A stretch of DNA of 64,000 nucleotides, taken from the NCBI RefSeq assembly GCF_910591885.1, contig NC_063271.1, positions 20,413,334-20,477,333 of the forward strand, read 5' to 3'. The notes under the pieces were generated by a model. The model was not told where the DNA came from. It saw only the letters and a program-made list of their open reading frames with translations, and did no database searches. The DNA comes from Bombus terrestris. Its lineage: Eukaryota > Arthropoda > Insecta > Hymenoptera > Apidae. Positions within the stretch are counted from its first letter, which is position 1, and each line of letters starts with the position of its first letter. Made by a program: the position numbers and the translations under genes. Shown in pieces: positions 1 through 14,250 of this stretch.

Positions 1-12
1 ATATAACGTATA

Positions 13-42
13 ACGTTATATACTATTACTATATAACGTATA
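13..42 (+). repeat. Reference monomer showing the R-L7-R'-L3 structure
   Basis: This consensus copy shows the internal design. R (ACGTTATATA) is at 13-22, L7 (CTATTAC) at 23-29, R' (TATATAACGT) at 30-39 and L3 (ATA) at 40-42. R' is the exact reverse complement of R, so each monomer holds a dyad of 10-bp arms around a 7-base spacer. The next R lies 3 bases further on, giving a second dyad axis 15 bp from the first. L7 is itself nearly symmetric: only its outer C/C pair fails to match. The unit can in principle extrude as a hairpin in either frame. The decomposition is read directly from the sequence; any structural role is inferred. Confidence 0.95.
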
Positions 43-390
43 ACGTTATATACTATTACTATATAACGTATAACGTTATATACTATTACGTATTAACGTA
101 TAACGTTATATACTATTACTATATAACGTATAACGATATATACTATTACGTATTAACGTATAACGTTATATACTATTACTATATAACGCATAACGTTATA
201 TAATATTACTATATAACGTATAACGTTATATACTATTACTATATAACGTATAACGTTATATACTATTACTATATAACGTATAACGTTGTATAGTATTACC
301 ATATAACGTATAACGTTATATACTATTACGTACTAACATATAACGTTATATACTATTACTATATAACGTGTATCGCTATATACTATTACT

Positions 391-540
391 ATATAACGTA
401 TAACGATATATACTATTACGTATTAACGTATAACGTTATATACTATTACGTAATAGCGTATAACGTTATATAGTATTAAAATAGCACGTATAACGTTGTA
501 TATTATTACGTACTAACGTATAACGTTATATACTATTACT
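391..540 (+). repeat. Five-monomer divergent cassette (GAT-B-D-E-C), first example
   Basis: Five divergent monomers stand in a set order. They are a monomer with ACGATATA (401); a linker ACGTATTAACG (418); a linker ACGTAATAGCG (448); a GTATTA linker with a CACG arm (here the AAAATAGCACG form, 477); and ACGTTGTATA with linker TTATTACGTACTAACG (493-515). In the second, third and fifth, the first four bases of R' are replaced by GTAT, GTAA or GTAC, which adds a third ACGT and breaks the inverted-repeat arm. The same order recurs throughout the window, roughly 75 times judged by the TAATAGCG marker. The usual fourth member elsewhere reads GTATTACCATATCACG. Confidence 0.85.
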
Positions 541-1880
541 ATATAACGTATAACGTTATATATTATTACGTACTAACGTATAACGTTATATACTATTACT
601 ATATAACGTATAACGTTATATACTATTACTATATAACGTATAACGTTATATACTATTACTATATAACGTATAACGCTATATACTTATACTATATATCGTA
701 TAACGTTATATACTATTTCTATATAACGTATAACGTTATATACTATTACTATATAACGTATAACGATATATACTATTCCGTATTAACGTATAACGTTATA
801 TACTATTACGTAATAGCGTATAACGTTATATAGTATTAAAATATCACGTATAACGTTGTATATTATTACGTACTAACGTATAACGTTATATACTATTACT
901 ATATAACGTATAACGTTATATATTATTACGTACTAACGTATAACGTTATATACTATTACTATATAACGTATAACGTTATATACTATTACGTAATAACGTA
1001 TAACGTTATATAGTATTACCATATCACGTATAACGTTATATACTATTACGTACTATCGTATAACGTTATATACTATTACTATATAACGCATAACGTTATA
1101 TAATATTACTATATAACGTATAACGTTATATACTATTACTATATAACGTATATCGCTATATACTATTACTATATAACGTATAACGATATATACTATTACG
1201 TATTAACGTATAACGTTATATACTATTACGTAATAGCGTATAACGTTATATAGTATTACCATATCACGTATAACGTTATATACTATTACGTACTATCGTA
1301 TAACGTTATATACTATTACTATATAACGCATAACGTTATATAATATTACTATATAACGTATAACGTTATATACTATTACTATATAACGTATAACGTTATA
1401 TACTTATGCTATATAACGTATAACGTTATATACTATTACTATATAACGTATAACGTTATATACTATTACTATATAACGTATAACGTTATATACTATTACT
1501 ATATAACGCATAACGTTATATAATATTACTATATAACGTATAACGTTATATACTATTACTATATAACGTATAACGTTATATACTATTACTATATAACGTA
1601 TAACGTTATATACTATTACGTATTAACGTATAACGTTATATACTATTACTATATAACGTATAACGATATATACTATTACGTATTAACGTATAACGTTATA
1701 TACTATTACTATATAACGCATAACGTTATATAATATTACTATATAACGTATAACGTTATATACTATTACTATATAACGTATAACGTTATATACTATTACT
1801 ATATAACGTATAACGTTGTATAGTATTACCATATAACGTATAACGTTATATACTATTACGTACTAACGTATAACGTTATA

Positions 1881-1890
1881 TAGTAATAGT
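1881..1890 (-). repeat. Inverted L7 spacer
   Basis: The spacer at 1,883-1,889 reads GTAATAG, the reverse complement of CTATTAC, between intact TATATA arms. Positions 1, 4 and 7 of the spacer change together while 2, 3, 5 and 6 are symmetric and unchanged. Related copies at 6,681 and 19,101 have the normal orientation, so the flip is specific to this copy. Confidence 0.85.
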
Positions 1891-4350
1891 ATATAACGTG
1901 TATCGCTATATACTATTACTATATAACGTATAACGATATATACTATTACGTATTAACGTATAACGTTATATACTATTACGTAATAGCGTATAACGTTATA
2001 TAGTATTAAAATAGCACGTATAACGTTGTATATTATTACGTACTAACGTATAACGTTATATACTATTTCTATATAACGTATAACGATATATACTATTCCG
2101 TACTATCGTATAACGTTATATACTATTACTATATAACGCATAACGTTATATAATAATACTATATAACGTATAACGTTATATACTATTACTATATAACGTA
2201 TAACGTTATATACTATTACTATATAACGTATAACGTTATATACTATTACTATATAACGTATAACGTTATATACTATTACTATATAACGCATAACGTTATA
2301 TAATATTACTATATAACGTATAACGTTATATACTATTACTATATAACGTATAACGTTATATACAATTACTATATAACGCATAACGTTATATAATATTACT
2401 ATATAACGTATAACGTTATATACTATTACTATATAACGTATAACGTTATATACTATTACTATATAACGTATAACGTTATATACTATTACTATATAACGTA
2501 TAACGTTATATATTATTACGTACTAACGTATAACGTTATATACTATTACTATATAACGTATAACGTTATATACTATTACGTAATAACGTATAACGTTATA
2601 TAGTATTACCATATCACGTATAACGTTATATACTATTACGTACTATCGTATAACGTTATATACTATTACTATATAACGCATAACGTTATATAATATTACT
2701 ATATAACGTATAACGTTATATACTATTACTATATAACGTATATCGCTATATACTATTACTATATAACGTATAACGATATATACTATTACGTATTAACGTA
2801 TAACGTTATATACTATTACGTAATAGCGTATAACGTTATATAGTATTACCATATCACGTATAACGTTATATACTATTACGTACTATCGTATAACGTTATA
2901 TACTATTACTATATAACGCATAACGTTATATAATATTACTATATAACGTATAACGTTATATACTATTACTATATAACGTATAACGTTATATACTTATGCT
3001 ATATAACGTATAACGTTATATACTATTACTATATAACGTATAACGTTATATACTTATGCTATATAACGTATAACGTTATATACTATTACTATATAACGTA
3101 TAACGTTATATACTATTACTATATAACGTATAACGTTATATACTATTACTATATAACGTATAACGATATATACTATTCCGTATTAACGTATAACGTTATA
3201 TACTATTACGTAATAGCGCATAACGTTATATAGTATTACCATATCACGTATAACGTTGTATATTATTACGTACTAACGTATAACGTTATATACTATTACT
3301 ATATAACGTATAACGTTATATACTATTACTATATAACGTATAACGATATATACTATTACGTACTATCGTATAACGTTATATACTATTACTATATAACGTA
3401 TAACAATATATATTATTACGTACTAACGTATAACGTTATATACTATTACTATATAACGTATAACGTTATATACTATTACTATATAACGTATAACGTTATA
3501 TACTATTACTATATAACGTATAACGTTATATACTACTACTATATAACGTATAACGTTATATACTATTACTATATAACGTATAACGTTATATACTATTACT
3601 ATATAACGTATAACGTTATATACTATTACGTAATAACGTATAACGTTATATAGTATTGCCATATCACGTATAACGTTGTATATTATTACGTACTAACGTA
3701 TAACGTTATATACTATTACTATATAACGTATAACGTTATATACTATTACTATATAACGTATAACGTTATATACTATTACTATATAACATATAACGTTATA
3801 TACTATTACTATATAACGTATAACGTTATATACTATTACTATATAACGCATAACGTTATATAATATTACTATATAACGTATAACGTCATATACTATTACT
3901 ATATAACGTATAACGTTATATACTATTACTATATAACGTATAACGTTATATACTATTACTATATAACGTATAACGATATATACTATTACGTATTAACGTA
4001 TAACGTTATATACTATTACGTAATAGCGTATAACGTTATATAGCATTACCATATCACGTATAACGTTGTATATTATTACGTACTAACGTATAACGTTATA
4101 TAGTATTACCATATCACGTATAACGTTGTATAGTATTACGTAATAACGTATAACGTTATATACTATTACGTAATAACGTATAACGTTATATACTATTACT
4201 ATATAACGCATAACGTTATATAATATTACTATATAACGTATAACGTTATATACTATTACTATATAACGCATAACGTTATATAATATTACTATATAACGTA
4301 TAACGTTATATACTATTACTATATAACGCATAACGTTATATACTATTACT

Positions 4351-4770
4351 ATATAACGTATAACGTTATATACTATTACTATATAACGTATAACGTTATA
4401 TACTATTACTATATAACGTATAACGTTATATACTATTACTATATAACGTATAACGTTATATACTATTACTATATAACGTATAACGTTATATACTATTACT
4501 ATATAACGTATAACGTTATATACTATTACTATATAACGTATAACGTTATATACTATTACTATATAACGTATAACGTTATATACTATTACTATATAACGTA
4601 TAACGTTATATACTATTACTATATAACGTATAACGTTATATACTATTACTATATAACGTATAACGTTATATACTATTACTATATAACGTATAACGTTATA
4701 TACTATTACTATATAACGTATAACGTTATATACTATTACTATATAACGTATAACGTTATATACTATTACT
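4351..4770 (+). repeat. Homogeneous run of 14 identical consensus monomers
   Basis: Fourteen successive monomers have no visible difference from the consensus, the longest perfect run noticed. It is bounded upstream by GCA-type monomers and downstream by the ACATAACG / TTTCT / GATATA / ATTCCG marker series. The counterpart in copy 2 (21,571-21,990) is interrupted once, at 21,711 (TATTATTACT). Confidence 0.9.
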
Positions 4771-6080
4771 ACATAACGTATAACGTTATATACTATTTCT
4801 ATATAACGTATAACGATATATACTATTCCGTACTATCGTATAACGTTATATACTATTACTATATAACGCATAACGTTATATAATAATACTATATAACGTA
4901 TAACGTTATATACTATTACTATATAACGTATAACGTTATATACTATTACTATATAACGTATAACGTTATATACTATTACTATATAACGTATAACGTTATA
5001 TACTATTACTATATAACGCATAACGTTATATAATATTACTATATAACGTATAACGTTTTATACTATTACTATATAACGTATAACGTTATATACAATTACT
5101 ATATAACGCATAACGTTATATAATATTACTATATAACGTATAACGTTATATACTATTACTATATAACGTATAACGTTATATACTATTACTATATAACGCA
5201 TAACGTTATATAATATTACTATATAACGTATAACGTTATATACTATTACTATATAACGCATAACGTTATATAATGTTACTATATAACGTATAACGTTATA
5301 TACTATTACTATATAACGTATAACGTTATATACTATTACTATATAACGTATAACGTTATATACTATTACTATATAACGTATAACGATATATACTATTACG
5401 TATTAACGTATAACGTTATATACTATTACGTAATAGCGTATAACGTTATATAGCATTACCATATCACGTATAACGTTGTATATTATTACGTACTAACGTA
5501 TAACGTTATATAGTATTACCATATCACGTATAACGTTGTATAGTATTACGTAATAACGTATAACGTTATATACTATTACGTAATAACGTATAACGTTATA
5601 TACTATTACTATATAACGCATAACGTTATATAATATTACTATATAACGTATAACGTTATATACTATTACTATATAACGTATAACGTTATATAATATTACT
5701 ATATAACGTATAACGTTATATACTATTACTATATAAAGCATAACGTTATATAATATTACTATATAACGTATAACGTTATATACTATTACTATATAACGTA
5801 TAACGTTGTATACTATTACTATATAACGTATAACGTTATATACTATTACTATATAACGTATAACGTTATATACTATTACTATATAACGTATAACGATATA
5901 TACTATTACTATATAACGTATAACGTTATATACTATTACTATATAACGTATAACGTTATATACTATTACTATATAACGTATAACGTTATATACTATTACT
6001 ATATAACGTATAACGATATATACTATTCCGTACTATCGTATAACGTTATATACTATTACTATATAACGCATAACGTTATA

Positions 6081-6090
6081 TAGTAATAGT
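6081..6090 (-). repeat. Inverted L7 spacer at the ATTCCG-linked switch site
   Basis: The spacer at 6,083-6,089 is GTAATAG. It lies 60 bp downstream of an ATTCCG marker monomer, at the HOR position where orientation varies among 27 related sites. Confidence 0.85.
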
Positions 6091-6300
6091 ATATAACGTA
6101 TAACGTTATATACTATTACTATATAACGTATAACGTTATATACTATTACTATATAACGTATAACGTTATATACTATTACTATATAACGTATAACGTTATA
6201 TACTATTACTATATAACGTATAACGTTATATACTATTACTATATAACGTATAACGTTATATACTATTACTATATAACGTATAACGTTATATACTATTACT

Positions 6301-6330
6301 ATATAACGTTATACGTTATATAGTAATGCC
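6301..6330 (-). repeat. Inverted L3 spacer and adjacent altered L7
   Basis: Positions 6,310-6,312 read TAT instead of ATA between TATATAACGT and ACGTTATATA, so the 3-bp spacer is reversed. The next spacer reads GTAATGC where related monomers (for example 10,343, 23,543) read GTATTGC: the central T is also complemented. A single short inversion or template switch covering both would explain this. Confidence 0.8.
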
Positions 6331-7740
6331 ATATCACGTATAACGTTGTATATTATTACGTACTAACGTATAACGTTATATACTATTACTATATAACGTA
6401 TAACGTTATATACTATTACGTATTAACGTATAACGTTATATACTATTACTATATAACGTATAACGATATATACTATTACGTATTAACGTATAACGTTATA
6501 TACTATTACTATATAACGCATAACGTTATATAATATTACTATATAACGTATAACGTTATATACTATTACTATATAACGTATAACGTTATATACTATTACT
6601 ATATAACGTATAACGTTGTATAGTATTACCATATAACGTATAACGTTATATACTATTACGTACTAACGTATAACGTTATATACTATTACTATATAACGTG
6701 TATCGCTATATACTATTACTATATAACGTATAACGATATATACTATTACGTATTAACGTATAACGTTATATACTATTACGTAATAGCGTATAACGTTATA
6801 TAGTATTAAAATAGCACGTATAACGTTGTATATTATTACGTACTAACGTATAACGTTATATACTATTTCTATATACCGTATAACGATATATACTATTCCG
6901 TACTATCGTATAACGCTATATACTATTACTATATAACGCATAACGTTATATAATAATACTATATAACGTATAACGTTATATACTATTACTATATAACGTA
7001 TAACGTTATATACTATTACTATATAACGTATAACGTTATATACTATTACTATATAACGTATAACGTTATATACTATTACTATATAACGCATAACGTTATA
7101 TAATATTACTATATAACGTATAACGTTATATACTATTACTATATAACGTATAACGTTATATACAATTACTATATAACGCATAACGTTATATAATATTACT
7201 ATATAACGTATAACGTTATATACTATTACTATATAACGTATAACGTTATATACTATTACTATATAACGTATAACGTTATATATTATTACGTACTAACGTA
7301 TAACGTTATATACTATTACTATATAACGTATAACGTTATATACTATTACGTAATAACGTATAACGTTATATAGTATTACCATATCACGTATAACGTTATA
7401 TACTATTACGTACTATCGTATAACGTTATATACTATTACTATATAACGCATAACGTTATATAATATTACTATATAACGTATAACGTTATATACTATTACT
7501 ATATAACGTATATCGCTATATACTATTACTATATAACGTATAACGATATATACTATTACGTATTAACGTATAACGTTATATACTATTACGTAATAGCGTA
7601 TAACGTTATATAGTATTACCATATCACGTATAACGTTATATACTATTACGTACTATCGTATAACGTTATATACTATTACTATATAACGCATAACGTTATA
7701 TAATATTACTATATAACGTATAACGTTATATACTATTACT

Positions 7741-7860
7741 ATATAACGTATAACGTTATATACTTATGCTATATAACGTATAACGTTATATACTTATGCT
7801 ATATAACGTATAACGTTATATACTTATGCTATATAACGTATAACGTTATATACTTATGCT
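7741..7860 (+). repeat. Four consecutive CTTATGC-type monomers
   Basis: L7 is replaced by CTTATGC in four monomers in a row. In all other copies of this HOR the same type alternates with consensus monomers (2,981 and 3,041; 20,211 and 20,271; 24,981 and 25,041; 36,111 and 36,171; 37,971 and 38,031; 39,831 and 39,891). This suggests a local expansion or conversion in this copy, which also has one extra monomer before the ACATAACG marker at 7,981. Confidence 0.85.
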
Positions 7861-8820
7861 ATATAACGTATAACGTTATATACTATTACTATATAACGTA
7901 TAACGTTATATACTATTACTATATAACGTATAACGTTATATACTATTACTATATAACGTATAACGTTATATACTATTACTACATAACGTATAACGTTATA
8001 TACTATTTCTATATAACGTATAACGATATATACTATTCCGTACTATCGTATAACGTTATATACTATTACTATATAACGCATAACGTTATATAGTAATACT
8101 ATATAACGTATAACGTTATATACTATTACTATATAACGTATAACGTTATATACTATTACTATATAACGTATAACGTTATATACTATTACTATATAACGTA
8201 TAACGTTATATACTATTACTATATAACGCATAACGTTATATAATATTACTATATAACGTATAACGTTATATACTATTACTATATAACGTATAACGTTATA
8301 TACTATTACTATATAACGCATAACGTTATATAATATTACTATATAACGTATAACGTTATATACTATTACTATATAACGTATAACGTTATATACTATTACT
8401 ATATAACGTATAACGTTATATACTATTACTATATAACGTATAACGATATATACTATTACGTATTAACGTATAACGTTATATACTATTACGTAATAGCGTA
8501 TAACGTTATATAGCATTACCATATCACGTATAACGTTGTATATTATTACGTACTAACGTATAACGTTATATAGTATTACCATATCACGTATAACGTTGTA
8601 TAGTATTACGTAATAACGTATAACGTTATATACTATTACGTAATAACGTATAACGTTATATACTATTACTATATAACGCATAACGTTATATAATATTACT
8701 ATATAACGTATAACGTTATATACTATTACTATATAACGCATAACGTTATATAATATTACTATATAACGTATAACGTTATATACTATTACTATATAACGCA
8801 TAACGTTATATAATATTACT

Positions 8821-9180
8821 ATATAACGTATAACGTTATATACTATTACTATATAACGTATAACGTTATATACTATTACTATATAACGTATAACGTTATA
8901 TACTATTACTATATAACGTATAACGTTATATACTATTACTATATAACGTATAACGTTATATACTATTACTATATAACGTATAACGTTATATACTATTACT
9001 ATATAACGTATAACGTTATATACTATTACTATATAACGTATAACGTTATATACTATTACTATATAACGTATAACGTTATATACTATTACTATATAACGTA
9101 TAACGTTATATACTATTACTATATAACGTATAACGTTATATACTATTACTATATAACGTATAACGTTATATACTATTACT
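8821..9180 (+). repeat. Homogeneous run of 12 identical consensus monomers
   Basis: Twelve successive identical consensus monomers sit between a GCA-type monomer and the ACATAACG marker at 9,181. Runs of the same length in the same setting occur at 26,011-26,370 and 40,861-41,220. Confidence 0.9.
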
Positions 9181-10062
9181 ACATAACGTATAACGTTATA
9201 TACTATTTCTATATAACGTATAACGATATGTACTATTCCGTACTATCGTATAACGTTATATACTATTACTATATAACGCATAACGTTATATAATAATACT
9301 ATATAACGTATAACGTTATATACTATTACTATATAACGTATAACGTTATATACTATTACTATATAACGTATAACGTTATATACTATTACTATATAACGTA
9401 TAACGATATATACTATTACGTATTAACGTATAACGTTATATACTATTACGTAATAGCGTATAACGTTATATAGCATTACCATATCACGTATAACGTTGTA
9501 TATTATTACGTACTAACGTATAACGTTATATAGTATTACCATATCACGTATAACGTTGTATAGTATTACGTAATAACGTATAACGTTATATACTATTACG
9601 TAATAACGTATAACGTTATATACTATTACTATATAACGCATAACGTTATATAATATTACTATATAACGTATAACGTTATATACTATTACTATATAACGTA
9701 TAACGTTATATAATATTACTATATAACGTATAACGTTATATACTATTACTATATAAAGCATAACGTTATATAATATTACTATATAACGTATAACGTTATA
9801 TACTATTACTATATAACGTATAACGTTGTATACTATTACTATATAACGTATAACGTTATATACTATTACTATATAACGTATAACGTTATATACTATTACT
9901 ATATAACGTATAACGATATATACTATTACTATATAACGTATAACGTTATATACTATTACTATATAACGTATAACGTTATATACTATTACTATATAACGTA
10001 TAACGTTATATACTATTACTATATAACGTATAACGATATATACTATTCCGTACTATCGTATA

Positions 10063-10149
10063 ACGTTATATACTATTACTATATAACGCATAACGTTATA
10101 TAGTAATAGTATATAACGTTATGCGTTATATACTATTACTATATAACGT
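10063..10149. repeat. Near-perfect palindrome centred at 10,106
   Basis: The 23-bp arms at 10,080-10,102 and 10,110-10,132 are exact reverse complements around the spacer GTAATAG (10,103-10,109). Pairing continues outward to 10,063 and 10,149 with only three mismatched pairs, at the polar positions of the flanking L7 spacers. The right half includes a GCG-containing inverted copy of the GCA-type monomer (TTATGCGTTATA at 10,119). It therefore represents a whole inverted monomer in register with its neighbours. Confidence 0.9.
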
Positions 10150-11860
10150 ATAACGTTATATACTATTACTATATAACGTATAACGTTATATACTATTACT
10201 ATATAACGTATAACGTTATATACTATTACTATATAACGTATAACGTTATATACTATTACTATATAACGTATAACGTTATATACTATTACTATATAACGTA
10301 TAACGTTATATACTATTACTATATAACGTATAACGTTATATAGTATTGCCATATCACGTATAACGTTGTATATTATTACGTACTAACGTATAACGTTATA
10401 TACTATTACTATATAACGTATAACGTTGTATACTATTACTATATAACGTATAACGTTATATACTATTACTATATAACGTATAACGTTATATACTATTACT
10501 ATATAACGTATAACGATATATACTATTACTATATAACGTATAACGTTATATACTATTACTATATAACGTATAACGTTATATACTATTACTATATAACGTA
10601 TAACGTTATATACTATTACTATATAACGTATAACGATATATACTATTCCGTACTATCGTATAACGTTATATACTATTACTATATAACGCATAACGTTATA
10701 TAATAATACTATATAACGTATAACGTTATATACTATTACTATATAACGTATAACGTTATATACTATTACTATATAACGTATAACGTTATATACTATTACT
10801 ATATAACGTATAACGTTATATACTATTACTATATAACGTATAACGTTATATACTATTACTATATAACGTATAACGTTATATAGTATTGCCATATCACGTA
10901 TAACGTTGTATATTATTACGTACTAACGTATAACGTTATATACTATTACTATATAACGTATAACGTTATATACTATTACTATATAACGCATAACGTTATA
11001 TAATATTACTATATAACGTATAACGTTATATACTATTACTGTATAACGTATAACGTTATATACTATTACTATATAACGTATATCGCTATATACTATTACT
11101 ATATAACGTATAACGATATATACTATTACGTATTAACGTATAACGTTATATACTATTACGTAATAGCGTATAACGTTATATAGTATTACCATATCACGTA
11201 TAACGTTGTATATTATTACGTACTAACGTATAACGTTATATACTATTACTATATAACGTATAACGTTATATACTATTACTATATAACGTATAACGTTATA
11301 TACTATTACTATATAACGTATAACGTTATATACTATTACTATATAACGTATAACGTTATATACTATTACTATATAACGTATAACGATATATACTATTACG
11401 TATTAACGTATAACGTTATATACTATTACGTAATAGCGTATAACGTTATATAGTATTACCATATCACGTATAACGTTGTATATTATTACGTACTAACGTA
11501 TAACGTTATATAGTATTACCATATCACGTGTAACGTTGTATATTATTACGTACTAACGTATAACGTTATATAGTATTACCATATCACGTATAACGTTGTA
11601 TAGTATTACGTAATAACGTATAACGTTATATACTATTACTATATAACGTATAACGTTATATACTATTACTATATAACGTATAACGTTATATACTATTACT
11701 ATATAACGTATAACGTTATATACTATTACTATATAACGTATAACGTTATATACTATTACTATATAACGTATAACGATATATACTATTCCGTACTATCGTA
11801 TAACGTTATATACTATTACTATATAACGCATAACGTTATATAATAATACTATATAACGGA

Positions 11861-11900
11861 TAACGTTATATACTATTACTATATAACGTATAACGTTAAA
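11861..11900 (+). repeat. Rare-variant marker pair (ACGGA plus GTTAAA), copy 1
   Basis: The rare variants ACGGATAACG and ACGTTAAATAC lie 30 bp apart. The same pair occurs at 27,461-27,500 and 44,861-44,900, offsets 15,600 and 17,400. It serves as an unambiguous anchor for aligning the three supra-HOR copies. Confidence 0.9.
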
Positions 11901-12810
11901 TACTATTACTATATAACGTATAACGTTATATACTATTACTATATAACGTATAACGTTATATACTATTACTATATAACGTATAACGTTATATACTACTACT
12001 ATATAACGCATAACGTTATATAATATTACTATATAACGTATAACGTTATATACTATTACTATATAACGTATAGCGTTATATACTATTACTATATAACGCA
12101 TAACGTTATATAATATTACTATATAACGTATAACGTTATATACTATTACTATATAACGTATAACGTTATATACTATTACTATATAACGTATAACGTTATA
12201 TACTATTACTATATAACGTATAACGTTATATACTATTACTATATAACGTATAACGATATATACTATTACGTATTAACGTATAACGTTATATACTATTACT
12301 ATATAACGTATAACGTTATATACTATTACGTAATAACGTATAACGTTATATAGTATTGCCGTATCACGTATAACGTTGTATATTATTACGTACTACCGTA
12401 TAACGTTATATACTATTACTATATAACGTATAACGTTATATACTATTACTATATAACGCATAACGTTATATAATATTACTATATAACGTATAACGTTATA
12501 TACTATTACTATATAACGTATAACGTTATATACTATTACTATATAACGTATAACGTTATATGCTATTACTATATAACGTATAACGTTATATACTATTACG
12601 TAATAACGTATAACGTTATATAGTATTGCCATATCACGTATAACGTTGTATATTATTACGTACTAACGTATAACGTTATATACTATTACTATATAACGTA
12701 TAACGTTATATACTATTACTATATAACGCATAACGTCATATAATATTACTATATAACGTATAACGTTATATACTATTACTATATAACGCATAACGTTATA
12801 TAATATTACT

Positions 12811-14250
12811 ATATAACGTATAACGTTATATACTATTACTATATAACGTATAACGTTATATACTATTACTATATAACGCATAAAGTTATATAATATTACT
12901 ATATAACGTATAACGTTATATACTATTACTATATAACGTATAACGTTATATACTATTACTATATAACGTATAACGTTATATACTATTACTATATAACGTA
13001 TAACGTTATATACTATTACTATATAACGTATAACGTTATATACTATTACTATATAACGTATAACGTTATATACTATTACTATATAACGTATAACGATATA
13101 TACTATTACTATATAACGTATAACGATATATACTATTACATATTAACGTATAACGTTATATACTATTACGTAATAGCGTATAACGTTATATAGTATTACC
13201 GTATCACGTATAACGTTGTATATTATTACGTACTAACGTATAACGTTATATAGTACTACCATATCACGTATAACGTTGTATACTATTACGTAATAACGTA
13301 TAACGTTATATACTATTACGTAATAACGTATAACGTTATATAGTATTGCCATATCACGTATAACGTTGTATATTATTACGTACTAACGTATAACGTTATA
13401 TACTATTACTATATAACGTATACCGTTATATAGTATTACTATATAACGTATAACGTTCTATACTATTACTATATAACGCATAACGTTATATAATATTACT
13501 ATATAACGTATAACGTTATATACTATTACTATATAACGTATAACGTTATATACTATTACTATATAACGTATAACGTTATATACTATTACTATATAACGTA
13601 TAACGTTATATACTATTACTATATAACGTATAACGTTATATACTATTACGTATTAACGTATAACGTTATATACTATTACTATATAACGTATAACGTTATA
13701 TACTATTACTATATAACGTATAACGATATATACTATTACGTATTAACGTATAACGTTATATACTATTACTATATAACGCATAACGTTATATAATATTACT
13801 ATATAACGTATAACGTTATATACTATTACTATATAACGTATAACGTTATATACTATTACTATTTAACGTATAACGTTATATAGTATTACCATATAACGTA
13901 TAACGTTATATACTATTTCTATATAACGTATATCGCTATATACTATTACTATATAACGTATAACGATATATACTATTACGTATTAACGTATAACGTTATA
14001 TACTATTACTATATAACGCATAACGTTATATAATATTACTATATAACGTATAACGTTATATACTATAACTATATAACGTATAACGTTATATACTATTACT
14101 ATATAGCGTATAACGATATATACTATTCCGTATTAACGTATAACGTTATATACTATTACGTAATAGCGTATAACGTTATATAGTATTAAAATATCACGTA
14201 TAACGTTGTATATTATTACGTACTAACGTATAACGTTATATACTATTACT
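12811..14250 (+). repeat. Nested duplication, first member (pairs with 15,631-17,040)
   Basis: This 1.4-kb block is repeated 2,820 bp downstream up to about 13,620 and 2,790 bp downstream after that, because of a one-monomer loss in the second copy. Shared rare variants include TTACATATTA at 13,137 and 15,957, TACCGTTATA at 13,421 and 16,241, TTCTATAC at 13,456 and 16,276, ATTTAACG at 13,861 and 16,651, and CTATAACT at 14,063 and 16,853. Identity ends at 14,251 versus 17,041. The pair is also present in supra-HOR copy 2 (about 28,411 and 31,231), so it predates that duplication. Only one member remains in copy 3. Confidence 0.85.

Noticed and set aside
2103..2381. Minus-strand ORFs of 62-142 codons across the window (for example 2,103-2,381, 26,433-26,861, 41,283-41,711, 22,713-23,129) as protein genes
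   Set aside because: All encode the same degenerate decapeptide. Starts arise only from the GCA-type monomer variant (CAT on the plus strand) and stops only from the TTAACG or CTAACG linkers. There is no ribosome binding site, promoter context, domain or non-repeat sequence, and the period being a multiple of 3 explains the open frames.
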